From Acarospora socialis (Eukaryota > Ascomycota > Lecanoromycetes > Acarosporales > Acarosporaceae): a stretch of DNA of 64,000 bases. The stretch covers positions 3,472,001 to 3,536,000 of the forward strand of contig JAMYGW020000002.1 in NCBI GenBank assembly GCA_025617375.2, given 5' to 3'. Below the pieces are notes generated by a model. It was given only the letters and a program-made list of their open reading frames with translations, ran no database searches and was not told the DNA's origin. Below, piece after piece: positions 48,391 to 59,575 of the stretch (positions are counted from its first letter, which is position 1; each line of letters opens with the position of its first letter). The position numbers and the translations under genes are program-made.

Positions 48391-49546
48391 TCAGGGACCG
48401 CTCCAAGTCTTTCTCTGAGGGCATGAGAGTATATTGTGTCCCATAACACGGCATTGACTACATCTGACCGACCGTTTCAGCTTATCAGCACCGTTAGCTT
48501 CGCAGGTGCGTACATTGTGCCCCACGGTAGCGCAGTAGCTGCATTTTGAGACTAGTTTTGCTACTGCGTCGCTCCTGTAGTTATGCTTGTTTTTTGGTTC
48601 CTGATATCTTCTCTGCAATCGTTTGATTGTTTGTTCACGTATTTCTAGCTTTCGGAGCTCTTTCCTTCTCTCGTTCGCCGATGACCCGTAGGTTTGATTC
48701 TTCTTCTGATACAACATCGCCTTATATGCGGTAGTAGCATTCTTGAGTCGAGATTTCTGATATTGGTTCTTGGCGACACGACTCTCTTCCTTGGTCTTGG
48801 AATTCTGGTATGGTGCAGTGTGGAAGGGTTGCCTCAAAGGGCTTTCGCGACAGGCACCATGGTAGAGTATGTTCTCGATAGGCCAGGGGCACATGCGTAG
48901 ATAAGGCAAGTGTTTGTGAACGGTGTCGACGCATATTGTTTGCAGCCAATGTGTATAAACGGCCTCGCATAGAAGGCACAGAACTCTCGCCTCTTGAACT
49001 GCCGCTGGAGAACCGTCACCAAAGCTACTAAGAACGATAGTCGAGAAATCTTCCACCCTTGATATACTTTTATGATTCAGAAGGCCGTGATGGAATGACC
49101 CACGCAATCTAAAATAGTCAGCATGAAAATAGACAAACGGAAAAGCCAACCTACGCTGCTTTCATGCTGTAATGGGGACTCTTGTGCTGGCTCACTCGAT
49201 ACTCGAGGCCCCCATACGGACTCGTGGCTGAACCAATGTAAATATGCCTCCGGCCTGCCTTGTCTATGCGGTCTATCACCGATAGATAAACACCAGGCTC
49301 ATTGGATCTGTGATACTCTAAGCGTAGTAATTGGTCCGGGGTGGGTGATAAGTCATTCCCTAAAATTTCTTTGAAGGGTTTCAGTGTGCAGAAATCGATT
49401 GCGTCAACCCATTGCTGCACCCATTTTGTTTGCAGTAGCTGCCTCCATAGAGTTGTTGTATCCACCGGTTCTAGAGCGAGGAAGCCTTCTATAATGGTAG
49501 TAAGACGTGTGAGGTAAACTTGATGATCTTGTTCATTAGGAGACAT
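48391..49546 (-). CDS. GIY-YIG domain and CCHC zinc-knuckle protein
   Basis: Two exons (49546-49155, 49108-48391) give 369 residues. Residues about 85-240 look like a GIY-YIG nuclease-type fold: EPGVYLSVIDR (GIY strand), RRHIYIGSATSPYGG (YIG strand), YRVSQHK (candidate catalytic Arg), then a helix with LLCEAVYTHWL (candidate catalytic Glu). A basic linker rich in Lys, Arg and Gln follows. The C-terminus has two perfect CX2CX4HX4C knuckles, CSYCATVGHNVRTC and CSQCRVMGHNILSC, which usually bind single-stranded nucleic acid. This pairing suggests a nuclease or nucleic-acid-binding protein. I do not know a named family with this order. It may come from a mobile or domesticated element, but I see no repeats flanking it. 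Confidence 0.7.
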
Positions 49547-49780
49547 GATGGTGGTGGAAGTTATCCTGAGAAAGCCACTGTAGAACCGTCTGTGATATCT
49601 TCTAATATCAGCATCCTAACTGCCGCCTCCACAGACTCAGAGACTGGATGGTTCTTTGAAAAGGCCTGTTTCTGTATCTAGTAGTCAACAAGACAAGATG
49701 TGTAAACAGGTTCGCTAAAGCACTGCATCTTTCAATAAGGTAATGATATTTATCATAATTGAGTATTAAGCTGATAACCC
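49547..49780. other. upstream region of GIY-YIG gene and tRNA-Pro
   Basis: Short divergent region. No further feature is seen. Confidence 0.45.
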
Positions 49781-49918
49781 GGCTGGATAGTTCAGTGGAA
49801 GAAGTGAGCGAAATATGAATTACCCTTTTCGAAATATTCTCTAATCATTAATCAGTTCTTGCTTTGGGTTCTCAATCTCATCTGTAAGAGGTCCTGGGTT
49901 CAAATCCCAGTTCAGCCC
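49781..49918 (+). tRNA. tRNA-Pro (anticodon TGG) with two insertions
   Basis: Acceptor GGCTGGA pairs fully with TTCAGCC (one G-U) and the discriminator is C, as in yeast tRNA-Pro. The T-arm is CTGGG-TTCAAAT-CCCAG. The anticodon stem CTTGC/GTAAG closes a loop with TTTGGG, giving TGG. A 14-nt intron (49869-49882) sits at the normal site after position 37. A second, 52-nt insertion (49804-49855) interrupts the D-arm between positions 24 and 25. Removing both gives a regular 72-nt cloverleaf with D-stem GTTC/GAAT. The A-box (TAGTTCAGTGG) and B-box (GGTTCAAATCC) are whole, and a T7 run follows. It may be live or a pseudogene. Confidence 0.75.
49804..49855 (+). other. 52-nt GT...AG insertion inside tRNA D-arm
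   Basis: Begins GTGAGC and ends ATCAG, with CTAAT upstream of the end, so it looks like a small spliceosomal intron. The flanking tRNA bases AAGAA and TTCTT are complementary. The insertion contains a direct repeat of CGAAATAT. Nuclear tRNA introns normally lie only after position 37. Confidence 0.7.
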
Positions 49919-49922
49919 GTTC

Positions 49923-49929
49923 TTTTTTT
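49923..49929 (+). terminator. Pol III terminator of tRNA-Pro
   Basis: Seven T residues starting five bases after the tRNA 3' end. Confidence 0.8.
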
Positions 49930-50292
49930 GGATTTTCATCTGCGGTGTCTTTAATGTTAACAACACTGCGGGGCCCTTAGCCTACTGCAAATCAGACAGT
50001 GATGTCCGGGCGTTTTTCCTGACCGTCTTGCGCTTATACACTCTTAGATATGCTACATTGCTAAGAAACGTGTACTCGTATAGGTCAAAGGATTTCAGAC
50101 ATTTACAGCTAACCAACCTTATTTCGATCTCTAGGAGCTTGATCCTGCGAAAATCCCGTGGTAATTTAAAGATCAATCCTTCGGTGGCACGTTTTGAGGG
50201 AGCGGAATCCCTTCCTTTTCACGTGTTATCTTCGCATTTCTCATCTTTTCTATGCTTTCCTGTCTTCTAAGATGTGTCTTTGACGTGAAGCG
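49930..50292. other. upstream region of secreted repeat protein
   Basis: About 0.36 kb. Probable promoter and leader of the gene at 50293. No other feature is seen. Confidence 0.45.
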
Positions 50293-53200
50293 ATGGATCG
50301 CATCAAGTGTGATCTATATGGCATATGCTGTCTAGCTGTTCTAGCTTCATTCCCTCACTGTGTCTATGCTCAGCACTTTTGGGGTATGTTTTCAGAGTTC
50401 TTCTGAATCTTCGCGGAATCATCTCCTGTTTCATGGATTCAATTCCGCTGTATTATGGTGGGTATCGGCTGGTTCTAATCCTTGTTGTGAAATAGGGCAT
50501 TCATCTACTAATTCCTCAACTCAGTCTTCAGCGTTGACAAATGTGTCTACCCACCCTTTGACACAAGCGCCTGTCTCGGCATCTCCAACATCAACTTGTG
50601 TTGGCAACTGTCAGACATCTGTACCAGGATGCGATGTAAGAGGCCCTACCACGCAGACTGGTATAGTCACCATCACCGATATTGGTGGGAAGCTTGTCCC
50701 CGTTCCTTGTCCAGTCTACATCTCGCTGTGGAACGGTGTCCAGGCATCCAAAAACAACCAAACAGGGGCAAATGCCACAACTATCATTCCATCAAATGCC
50801 TGGTCTTCAACGGTGTACCCCCCATTCATCTTCGATCTCGAGTCTACGATGGTTGGGTCGTGTGATGTCTTTGGCGCGATCTGTCAGACTGGAACAATCG
50901 AGGCCAAGCTCAACCTCACCAGCACCGTATCCACGACTACAGTGGCCTGTTCGGATTACCTCAAAGCACAACGGGCCGCGGTAATAGAGACACGGGGAGC
51001 CCACTACATTGACCGGGACAAATATGCGATAGACTTCGGTCGTAGCCCGCAATGCTCCGCCTTTGTGGAACGCATTGCACGAAGCCGCGCTCTTGACGGC
51101 GCAACTAGGAGTTACTACGTTAACCCCAGCGAAACTCTTCTCAATTCAGCTTGGTATTCGTCTGTCAAGTTAGAGGACTACTCATTAGCAGGGTATACGT
51201 TGTCAGGTGGAACGCAAATACCACCGAAGCCCACGCCTCTGGCTGGATGCCCATCAAATGCGTCGGAACTCGATACGAACCTTTACCCTGGTGGGACTCA
51301 TCAGCACATCGGAGCTAGTCGGGATTGGGATTGCTGCGGATGGTGCAACCTTCATGTTCCTAAACTCCAGATCTTCTACTTCCCTGATGAGTCGGAAGTT
51401 GTTGGCTCGGGCCATAGTACGACCAATGCAACACGAACGAGGCCTGTGTTCAATGCGTCTGCCGCTCGGAAACGAGCTGATCCGTCACCGAACAAGCCAC
51501 CGGTGACTGCCGTCGTCAGTGGCTACACGTAGTATGTTAAGTTCCCCAGAAGCACTCCAGATCAAAGTGAATAACGCTTGATATTGTAGCACGTCGGGAT
51601 CAGTATACATAAGCATCAAAGGGGCCGCAAGCGTCACGGATTTCTGCGGGCCAGTCGGTCCTGTTTTCACCAATCCCATCATCCCTATAAAGGGCCAAAT
51701 CTCCACAGGTTCATACTCATACACACTTGGACAGCTCTGGCAAGGTGACTTGGGTCTGCCTGGAACAACCAAGGCCCTGAATTACGCAGATCTAGTAAAT
51801 CCGACGTGGGGCTTGTCTGACGAGTTCGAAACTGTGGAATACCGTTCGTATGCGAACAGCTTTTACACCCAGCGCGTGCGGACGATCGGGCCACCCTTCT
51901 ATCCAGTCGTTATCCCTCCGCCAGAGCTTTTTACCTTGGCATCGGAGTGGTCTGTATGCACGGCATTTGCTGGTTCGGAGGGACGGGGGGGAGCCTACTT
52001 TGGTTCTCCAATCACGTACGGCATCTTTGATCCCCCACATGCCTTGGTTCCAGCCAACAACCTCGATCCAGCCATCGATGGGGCCAATGGACCGCCACAA
52101 ATCGACACGACTCCATCGTTGAGCCCTGATCCTCTGTATTCACAGAATGCTCCTCAAACAGGAGCCGTCGGGACACCAAGTCAGCCTCCTGTAACGCGGC
52201 CTGCCGCACCTGTCCTGCAGCCAACAGCCCTGGAGGGTCAGCCACAGCCTTCTTCGCATGACTCAAAGCAACCATCCCCACAAGATCCACAGCGTCCTTC
52301 TCAAGGCGACCCTCACTCGCCCGGGCCAGGAAACTCCCCTGATCCAGGGAAGTGGCCTGATCCAGGAAACTCACCCGCTTCAGGAAATTCACCTGGGTCA
52401 GGAAACTCGCCTGGGTCAGGAAACTCGCCTGGGTCAGGAAACTCGCCTGGGTCAGGAAACTCGCCTGGATCAGGAAACTCGCCTGGATCAGGAAACTCAC
52501 CTGGATCAGGACACCCATCTGATCCAGGAAACTCACCTGTTTCAGAAAACCCTCCTAGTTCAGGTACTTTACCACGGCCTGTCTCAGTTGATCCATCAAA
52601 TCCTAATGGAGCCCCTCCGGAAACAGTTAGCAACGCACCAGCTGATAAACACCCAAACTTCCCAGACCTGGGTGGCATCATCTTCAGTGCATTCGGTGGT
52701 GGAGTGCCAGGGCAAAGCATATCAAAGACTACGATCCCACTGCCACCCCCTGGGCCAACCACTGCAATCATCTCGCCTGCCATTGGACACCCCATCACTG
52801 TGCTGAACCCCTCTGTCGTCGCTGTTGGAGGGCATGTTATTCTGGCGAACGGAGACCCTGCAACAGTTGATGGACAAGTGATATCACTTGATCCAACCGC
52901 AGGAATCATCGTCGAGTCGGTTCCAGGCGCCGCTGCACCGACAGCTGCGGCGGGAAATGCAGTACCCGTCGATCCTGGCAAGGTTGTAGTGGCCGGCTCT
53001 ACGCTCGCTCCCGGGGACCCAGCTATCACAGTGGGCGGCACACCTGTGACTCTGGCCCGCTCGGGTACCCTAGTGGTTGGCTCTTCTAGCATCGTCCTTT
53101 CCCCACCGCAAACACTTTCTCCTCTACAACCTCTAGAATTCTCTGTCGCAGGCGTTACCTTTTCGGCTGCTCCGTCCGCTACAGCAATCACTCTCGCCGG

Positions 53201-53810
53201 CACAACCATCACGCCCGGCGGTACGGCCGTTGTAATATCAGGAACCCCCGTCTCGCTCGCATCCTCGGGCGTCCTCGTGATCGGTACGTCGCGCAACCCT
53301 CTTACGGCGCCTGCCTCTCAACCTCAAGCATCAGTCTACTCGGTAGGCAGCCAATCCTTTATTGCGCCCGCCTCACAACCTCAAGCGTCAATCTACTCAG
53401 TAGGCGGCCAAACCTTTACTGCAAACCCTACCGCGATTCCGATAGCAGGAACAACCCTCAGACCAGGTGGACCAGCAATAACAGTCTCAGGAACCGTCAT
53501 CTCCCTCAAAGCAAGTGGGACCTTGGTAATTGGCAGCAGTAGCACAAGTATCCGTATGAGTACGGGCGGGAGCAGCAGCATGGCTCCAGTCTACACAGCT
53601 GGCGGGCAAGCCTCCACGATCACTAATTCTTCTGCCGTCTCGGTTGCCGCCACGACGCAGGTTGTTGGGGGGAGCAGCGTTGAGATTCCTGCGAGCTCTG
53701 GTGCGGTTGGGAGACCCTCTTCAGGAGGCTCAAAGGGGAGGAAAGGCCCGGTTCCACTCTGGCTGATGCTGGGGGTTTTGGTTTGTGGGAGTGGCGCGTT
53801 TTGCTTGTAA
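50293..53810 (+). CDS. large secreted repeat protein, probably cell-surface
   Basis: Three exons (50293-50383, 50496-51528, 51590-53810) give 1114 residues in one consistent frame. The start MDRIKCDLYGICCLAVLASF is a signal peptide ending near CVYAQ. A Ser/Thr/Cys-rich N-terminal part follows. Around 52318-52560 a hexapeptide close to PGSGNS is repeated about nine times or more (18-bp DNA unit). The C-terminal third has imperfect repeats of about 70 residues around TTLxPGGPAITVSGT and SLxxSGTLVIGSSS, seen in many fungal surface proteins. The C-terminus GPVPLWLMLGVLVCGSGAFC is hydrophobic, as a GPI signal or membrane anchor. Role is probably wall or adhesion. No enzyme domain was recognised. 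Confidence 0.8.
52318..52560. repeat. 18-bp coding minisatellite (PGSGNS)
   Basis: Tandem units close to TCAGGAAACTCGCCTGGG. Central copies are nearly identical and outer copies diverge (DPGNSP, ASGNSP). Length is a multiple of three per unit, so copy number can change without a frameshift. Confidence 0.9.
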
Positions 53811-54322
53811 TTGAAGGTGTATGTATTTGTAGTATACTCTTTGTATGTTAGATTATATATATATGTTATATGTGTCGAGTTGTGACGAGAGCCAGCGTTG
53901 GTGGGTCGGTGATTGATTGTGTGCATATCTCTGACAGGTACAATTGAGAGACCACAAAACTGGGTCAGATAGTGGCTCAATTCACTTGCAGGAGGGAGCC
54001 AGAAAAGACTCGTACGCCACATCTACCAGAATCTTGCGCCGCTGAGAACAAAGTACGATCGTTTCGAGAAGATTTGCCGTTTTCTTGCCCGCTCCGACAC
54101 CTTCCCTCCCCTCCCTCAACCAACACTTCGCTCTGCGAAAAGATGTAATAGATCAATTCAGACAAGTCCAATACACGTCGTACCCACAGCCGACGGGCCA
54201 TACAACCGGGTTCGAGGATCGTGGAATTCCTCTTCGCCCAATCCAGCCCTATATATAACCAAACCCCACCTCATCGGATAGCGCATACGAGAAAGCATAA
54301 ACGGAAGATGCTCGTCAAACAT
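53811..54322. other. convergent 3' region
   Basis: About 0.5 kb between the surface protein gene and DSC4. A TATATATATG stretch lies near 53857-53868. No gene is seen. Confidence 0.45.
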
Positions 54323-55483
54323 TCAAAACGCCCTCGGCCCGAATCTCCCAAACACCCAGCCAATGCCCCGCAAAATCGCCGCCACAACCATCGCCCCCGA
54401 TGCCGATGCCGATGCCGAGGCGGCAGACGAGTCGCCAACGCCTTGGTACCTCAGCCACTGCTCCCGCACCGTGTCCACGAGTCGCAGGTCCGCAACAACG
54501 TGTCCGCCAGTATGGAACTCGTCCAGCGGGTGGTGGTGGTTCGTCGAAGGGTTTTCTCCAGTATCATGGGCTTCTTGGTCAGCGGCGAGTAACTCGTCCA
54601 GCTCGCCGTCCTCGTCGGTGCCGGTGCGACTTGCGGAAGGGGGCTGGTGATGGTGGTGGTAGTGGAGGGGCTGGAGCGGGATCGAGTTGTCAGAGACGTG
54701 CGGCAGGTCGGAACGAAGGACGGCGCGCTCTTCGAAGTCGTGGTCTTGCGCGTCTGGTGGGATGAGGGTGGAAGAAGGATCTGCGGCTGCTACGTTAGGT
54801 GAGGTGGGGGCGCTGAGTAATTCCTGACGCGCGAGAGAGGCCGCGAGCACCAGCAGTTGTAGGACCAGAATTAGGAGGTCGAGGAGGACGAGGCGTGTTT
54901 TCGAGACGGGCCCCTTTTGCCCGACAAAGTCGATCAGGAGCCCGCCGTGCAGGTAGCCGCGCATTGCTTCACCCGCTTCAGGCCGGGCGGAGAAGATGTG
55001 GAAGAGCAGGCAGATGACGTTCGTACCCAGGATGGCGCCGATATAGCGCCTGTTCTCGGGCGGGTCGGGGAAGAACTTGGGTTTCGGGGTGAAGTAGACC
55101 CATTCGACTAGGGCGCGGAGGAGGAAGCGGATGAGGGAGCAGCTGGAGGTAGTGAACCGTCGGTCAGTGGATAGGGTACGTGGAGGAAGGAGAGTTGTGT
55201 TGGCTGGCTAGTAGGGCAGGGCAGGGCAGGGCAGGCCTCACTCCATGTAGTAGAGTACAGATAGCTCGCAGAAGATCACGATGTCGAGAGTGCGGACGAA
55301 GTTGTCGAGCAGCTCCACCTTCTTGCTCTTCTGTATTCGGCTTCGGAGCCGTTGTCTTTCCTGCCGGTCCACATTGTCGGGGTTGCTGTCTTCCCAGGGG
55401 AATGTGCCAGTGTCGGCACTAGGGTAGACATCTTGGAGTGGAGGTTGATCTGCTGGGGGAGATGTGGGCGGATCATCGTTCAT
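54323..55483 (-). CDS. DSC4: Dsc E3 ubiquitin ligase complex subunit 4 (DUF1746)
   Basis: The Golgi Dsc E3 ligase drives proteolytic activation of SREBP in fungi. Two exons (55483-55242, 55142-54323) give 353 residues from the first ATG; the open frame runs further up but has no other Met. DUF1746 features: VELLDNFVRTLDIVIFCELS and YYMDCSLIRFLLRALVEWVY across the intron, FTPKPKFFPDPPENRRYIGA, then MRGYLHGGLLIDFVGQKGP, KTRLVLLDLLILVLQLLVLA. Several membrane segments are visible. The tail is His/Ser/Ala-rich. The 99-bp intron holds a GGGCA array (55213-55235). It matches the fungal Dsc4 family by these blocks; the symbol is by family. Confidence 0.82.
55213..55235. repeat. GGGCA pentamer repeat in intron
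   Basis: Four or more copies of GGGCA inside the DSC4 intron, like the array at 43762-43785. Confidence 0.75.
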
Positions 55484-56126
55484 GTCTTGGTGAACGTCAT
55501 AGGTGAGACATGGGATGTGTTGCTTGTCTGACAAGGTGACTCAGCGTCTCAGTTGGAGTTCCCTGGCCACATCGGATGCCATGCCGGCTGTATATGGCCT
55601 GAATACCAGAACAGTGATTTTGTGCCCACTCGTAAATCTATGAGGTGCCATCTACTCCCAAATTAGAGCTGCGAGTCTTATAGCGAAGCACTCCAACTAG
55701 GACAGGCTCGTAGGGCTAGGAGCAGACTAATTCGTAGTTCGTTTGACAGATTTGATGCCGAACTTATAAGAATCGGACGAACTATGCAGTAGAGTTAATG
55801 ATATTAAGGTCTAGGAAACAAATATCCATTGGCCTTTGATCACTGCTGGGTGGTCTGAGAACGTAGGTACGAATGAGAACCAGTTGCTAAATCTTACCTT
55901 ACGCGCCTTTCGACCCGGCCCCGCCGATCAACCGGGATTGCGCGACGCGCTCATCCCAGTCTCCACGTGGGGTGAGGGCCGACGCAAATCCCTTGGCAAG
56001 TTTAACGCGTCTTCCCACTGTGTGTTGCTACTTCCACTAAGAACGTCCTTTCTTCACATGCTCATCCAACGACCAAATGATACAGTCGTCGAGTATCTGA
56101 AGATTCCCTCGTGACATCCGACATTC
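55484..56126. other. divergent region between DSC4 and RNH201
   Basis: About 0.64 kb expected to hold both promoters. A 92-codon plus-strand frame (55836-56114) ends just before RNH201 and has no domain. Confidence 0.45.
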
Positions 56127-57237
56127 ATGGAGGACTCACAACAACCAGACTCTCACGTAATCGCCCTTGAGACACCGGCACCAGATGTCTTCATTGCGCC
56201 GTCAATAGCTGCTGCCGAGATACTTTCCGGGGAATCATATGACTATCATTCCTCGATACCAGAGATCATCGCAAATGACATGTCAACAGAATGTGTGCTC
56301 GGCGTGGATGAAGCCGGACGAGGTCCTGTTCTCGGTATCTATGCCCTTCATATGACTTCGGCATGGTAGACTTCACCGCCTTTCCAAGTCAATTCCTAAC
56401 GGTTCGGATGGTCTAGGGCCTATGGTCTATGCACTGCTCTACCTCCCTCTCTCCTCCCATCGATCCCTCCTAGCAGATACCCACCACTTCGATGACTCTA
56501 AGGTCCTCACGCCCACCGTCCGCTCGAACCTTATGCAAGCGCTGTGCACACCGGACACCTCACTATATCGATCCTGTGGCTGGGCCACGAAAGTCATGTC
56601 CGCTCGCGACATCTCGGCGGGAATGTTGAAGCCCATTGGGACGTACAATCTCAATGCTCAGGCGATGGATGCCACGATCGAACTCATCAAAGGCGTCTTC
56701 GCGAAGGGGGTGAACGTGAAGGAGATATATATCGATACTATTGGGAGTCCCCAGACGTACCAGAAGAAGTTGGAACGGATATTTCCCACCACCTTGATTA
56801 CGGTCGCGAAGAAGGCAGACTCGCTGTACCCGTGTGTGTCGGCAGCATCGGTGTGCGCCAAGGTAACGAGGGACGCGGCTTTGGAGGTGTCTTATCAAGC
56901 CTATATACCGCCAACATCCGACGCTGAAATTGATACTACTCCGGCTGCGGAAGGATGGGGCTCGGGCTATCCTTCGGATGCCCGAACCTCCAATTGGCTA
57001 AAGCGGAACATGGACCCGGTATTCGGTTGGGGCGCGGAATGCCGATTCAGTTGGGGAACAGCCAAAGACCTCTTGGAAGCCAAGGGTGGGGGCGCAAAAG
57101 TCGACTGGCCAGTGGAAGACGATGACGAGACGATGCGATTGACTGATTTCTTCTCTGCGAAATGCAGTGCAGAGGAAAGTGCGGGTGACGAGTTAGCGAA
57201 ATGGTTCGGAAGGCCGGTTGGGGAGGAGGTTTTCTAA
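56127..57237 (+). CDS. RNH201: ribonuclease H2 catalytic subunit A
   Basis: Cuts RNA in RNA-DNA hybrids and removes single ribonucleotides from DNA, with subunits B and C. Two exons (56127-56334, 56417-57237) give 342 residues; yeast Rnh201 is 307. The metal-binding start [20 protein letters not shown] crosses the intron. Further sites are HHFDDSKVLTPTVR, EIYIDTIGSPQTYQKKL (catalytic Asp), and KKADSLYPCVSAASVCAKVT with RD next. SNWLKRNMDPVFGWG closes the domain. An N-terminal extension of about 50 residues precedes the first catalytic Asp. Confidence 0.95.
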
Positions 57238-59130
57238 CGAAGCTAACTTTGCGGATTCCGACAACTGGTACTCAGGACGATTCACAAGTACGTTGTCACC
57301 AACACTCTCGAGCCTATAGTAGGGCGTCCAGGTTATAGACCTCCTAACATTGACATATGCAACGTCGTCAGGTCACACAGCCATTATTACGCGTGTCTAC
57401 GTCCCGACAATCGCGATCTACCTCGTTAGAACGGCCACCCCTTCTTATCTCTACCATTTAGAGCTGGCCGACCACCGGAAAAGCGTCCAGTATCAAGCGT
57501 AGTAACGGCTCACTTGTGGGTCGGTACACAGTGTTGGGGTCGCATGTGGCGGAATGGCCTACGTGAAGCCAAACAAGAACTGTTTTAGGGACCCAGAAGC
57601 GGCAACGATGAAAATCTGCTTAGTGTCCGCCACGCTGTGTTTCCTTATAGTAAGGCATACCTTACGTTCGAAACGTAATCAACTAGACGAGTGACCATTA
57701 ATGTAAGTACATAAGGTAATTACCTGTAGGTGGGTAGTGTTGATGAGGGTATCTGCACACATGGCTTACATAACTTTACTGGGCTACGAACTATTACACT
57801 ATAGTTTTGACCTCAGTAAGAGTACTTTTACTTATCTCCTATACATGTTAATGACATGCAGAGTGTTTACCCAGGCACCGCACGGGTTTCGGTGTTCGTA
57901 GTTCTTGACTCTTAACAGTATTCCACTTTTCCTAGCATCGAATAAATCGTTGTAAGTGTTCCATGTCTAATCTCCAACTTCAAAAGAGGAAGGCATTCTG
58001 CCAACCCACCCGCAGTCTTAACATAGACAAGCTTACTAAGTAGGGTTTCACAACCTACATGAACGTCCGAGGCTCCTTTTCAAAATTCGTCGTCATGCAA
58101 ATGCTATTATGGCAGCTTATTGCAACACAATGATCGCAAACTTTTAAGTTATATTGAGGCCTCAATATCTTGCGCTCCACACATTCGCATCCTGCGTTAT
58201 ATACTGTGGTGTCTACGCATTTGACATGGAGCTTCGGTCGCTATTTGCTCTATGAATATAATGATCACCACCAATGTCCGTGAGTAATGTAAAACAATTG
58301 CTCGCTTATTAAGAATAATTCTTCATAGTAGTGTATGTGACAGCGAGCTTTCAAACATCACAATCAGTATGTCTAAATGAGCGGCGACAGCGAGGTGCCA
58401 GAAGCTGCGGTAGACTAAGCGAGTTTTTCATAGGCGGAGTCGAAACTGACATCTTTTACGCAAGGCATGTCAGCGAGATCTTTTACCACTGACTGTATCG
58501 TTGTAAGACAGGAAAGCGAGGTTGTTTCCAGGTCGCCCCGGGCGGGATATGGAGTCGAGCTTGTACTGTAACTAGCGCTTAGCGGCCTCACCAAGCATCA
58601 CTTCTCCGCTCCACCCCCGGGTTCCGGAGGCCAGAAGTACACATCGTTACTTTAAGATGGTTACAACTTTATTTGCGCAATTCTAAGAGTCCACCATCCA
58701 ATGTATTGCATATTTCAGTTCAACTTTCGTATGAATGCTGTCACTGGCACATTTCCGAGAGCAGCGTAGAATAATTGGGCATGCGAAGTGTCTCAATACC
58801 ACAGTTATAGTTTATGTACGAGCATGATGGAACACGGCGCAAACATGAACATACTTTGATTTTAAAACATCTTTAGACTCAGATACGTAAGTACGACTGT
58901 TTCTAGAAAGGAAATTTTGAAATTGGTAAAAGTTCAAATGAAGGTTTCTTGAAGAAAATTGTCATAACTATCGTGTGCGTTGTAGGGCTGGCGGACCCAA
59001 ATCCAAATGACAACAGGTAATTCCAAAGTGAAAGCATGATTGTGTATCTGGAGCAAAAGTAGGAAAACGAAAGCAGTAGTGATATTGCGTGTCACTTCAA
59101 GGTTTCGAGATTGACCGTCTAGGGCAATCA
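57238..59130. other. gene-poor region downstream of RNH201
   Basis: About 1.9 kb without a domain-bearing frame. Composition is moderate and keeps CG dinucleotides. Frames are short and interrupted. Short tRNA-like text near 57545 lacks a T-arm. Confidence 0.45.
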
Positions 59131-59575
59131 GTGATTTGAACATTTAGCCAGTATTGGATCAGAGGAACACACTGTTGCAGTTTTCTTGTATTTCACTGAA
59201 GAGCAGAGCTCAAAGTATTCCAATATTCTGGGAGATAATCCATCGTCATATTGTCGAGGCATATGGGCTCCGTACCCATCATCTTGCGCGGGCGCAGGTG
59301 TCCAACGCTGATATGTGCGACGTTGGCGTAAGGGTGGAGGGCCGTCATCACGATGCTCATTCATTTGTGGAGCAACTCTTTGAGGTTGGTCTACGGGTGG
59401 AGGTATTTCGCCGCCAGTGAAAAGCCCTATGTGCTCGTGGCGGCTGTCAGCAAAGTGACACTGCTGGTGTTGACAAGAAGCTGGGAATCAAGCAGTACAG
59501 ACTTTCAGCCATCATCTGAAGGCACCTTGGCATTAGACCGAACACGAATGCCATTGAAAGGTCTTCTTCTAGGTC
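59131..59575 (-). CDS. possible short orphan gene fragment
   Basis: A minus-strand Pro/Arg-rich stretch reads EIPPPVDQPQRVAPQMNEHR and DGPPPLRQRRTYQRWTPAPA, ending SNH. A GT-AG intron at about 59532-59430 would join it to RPRRRPFNGIRVRSNAK. Codon choice looks protein-like, but no start is found and no family is recognised. It may be a decayed gene end. Confidence 0.25.

Noticed and set aside
52313-53296. 327-codon minus-strand frame opposite the surface protein
   Set aside because: It exists because the repeats lack stops on the opposite strand. The plus-strand gene has a signal peptide, consistent splicing and anchor.
57541-57610. tRNA-like text TGGCGGAATGGCCTAC
   Set aside because: No acceptor pairing and no B-box or T-arm downstream.
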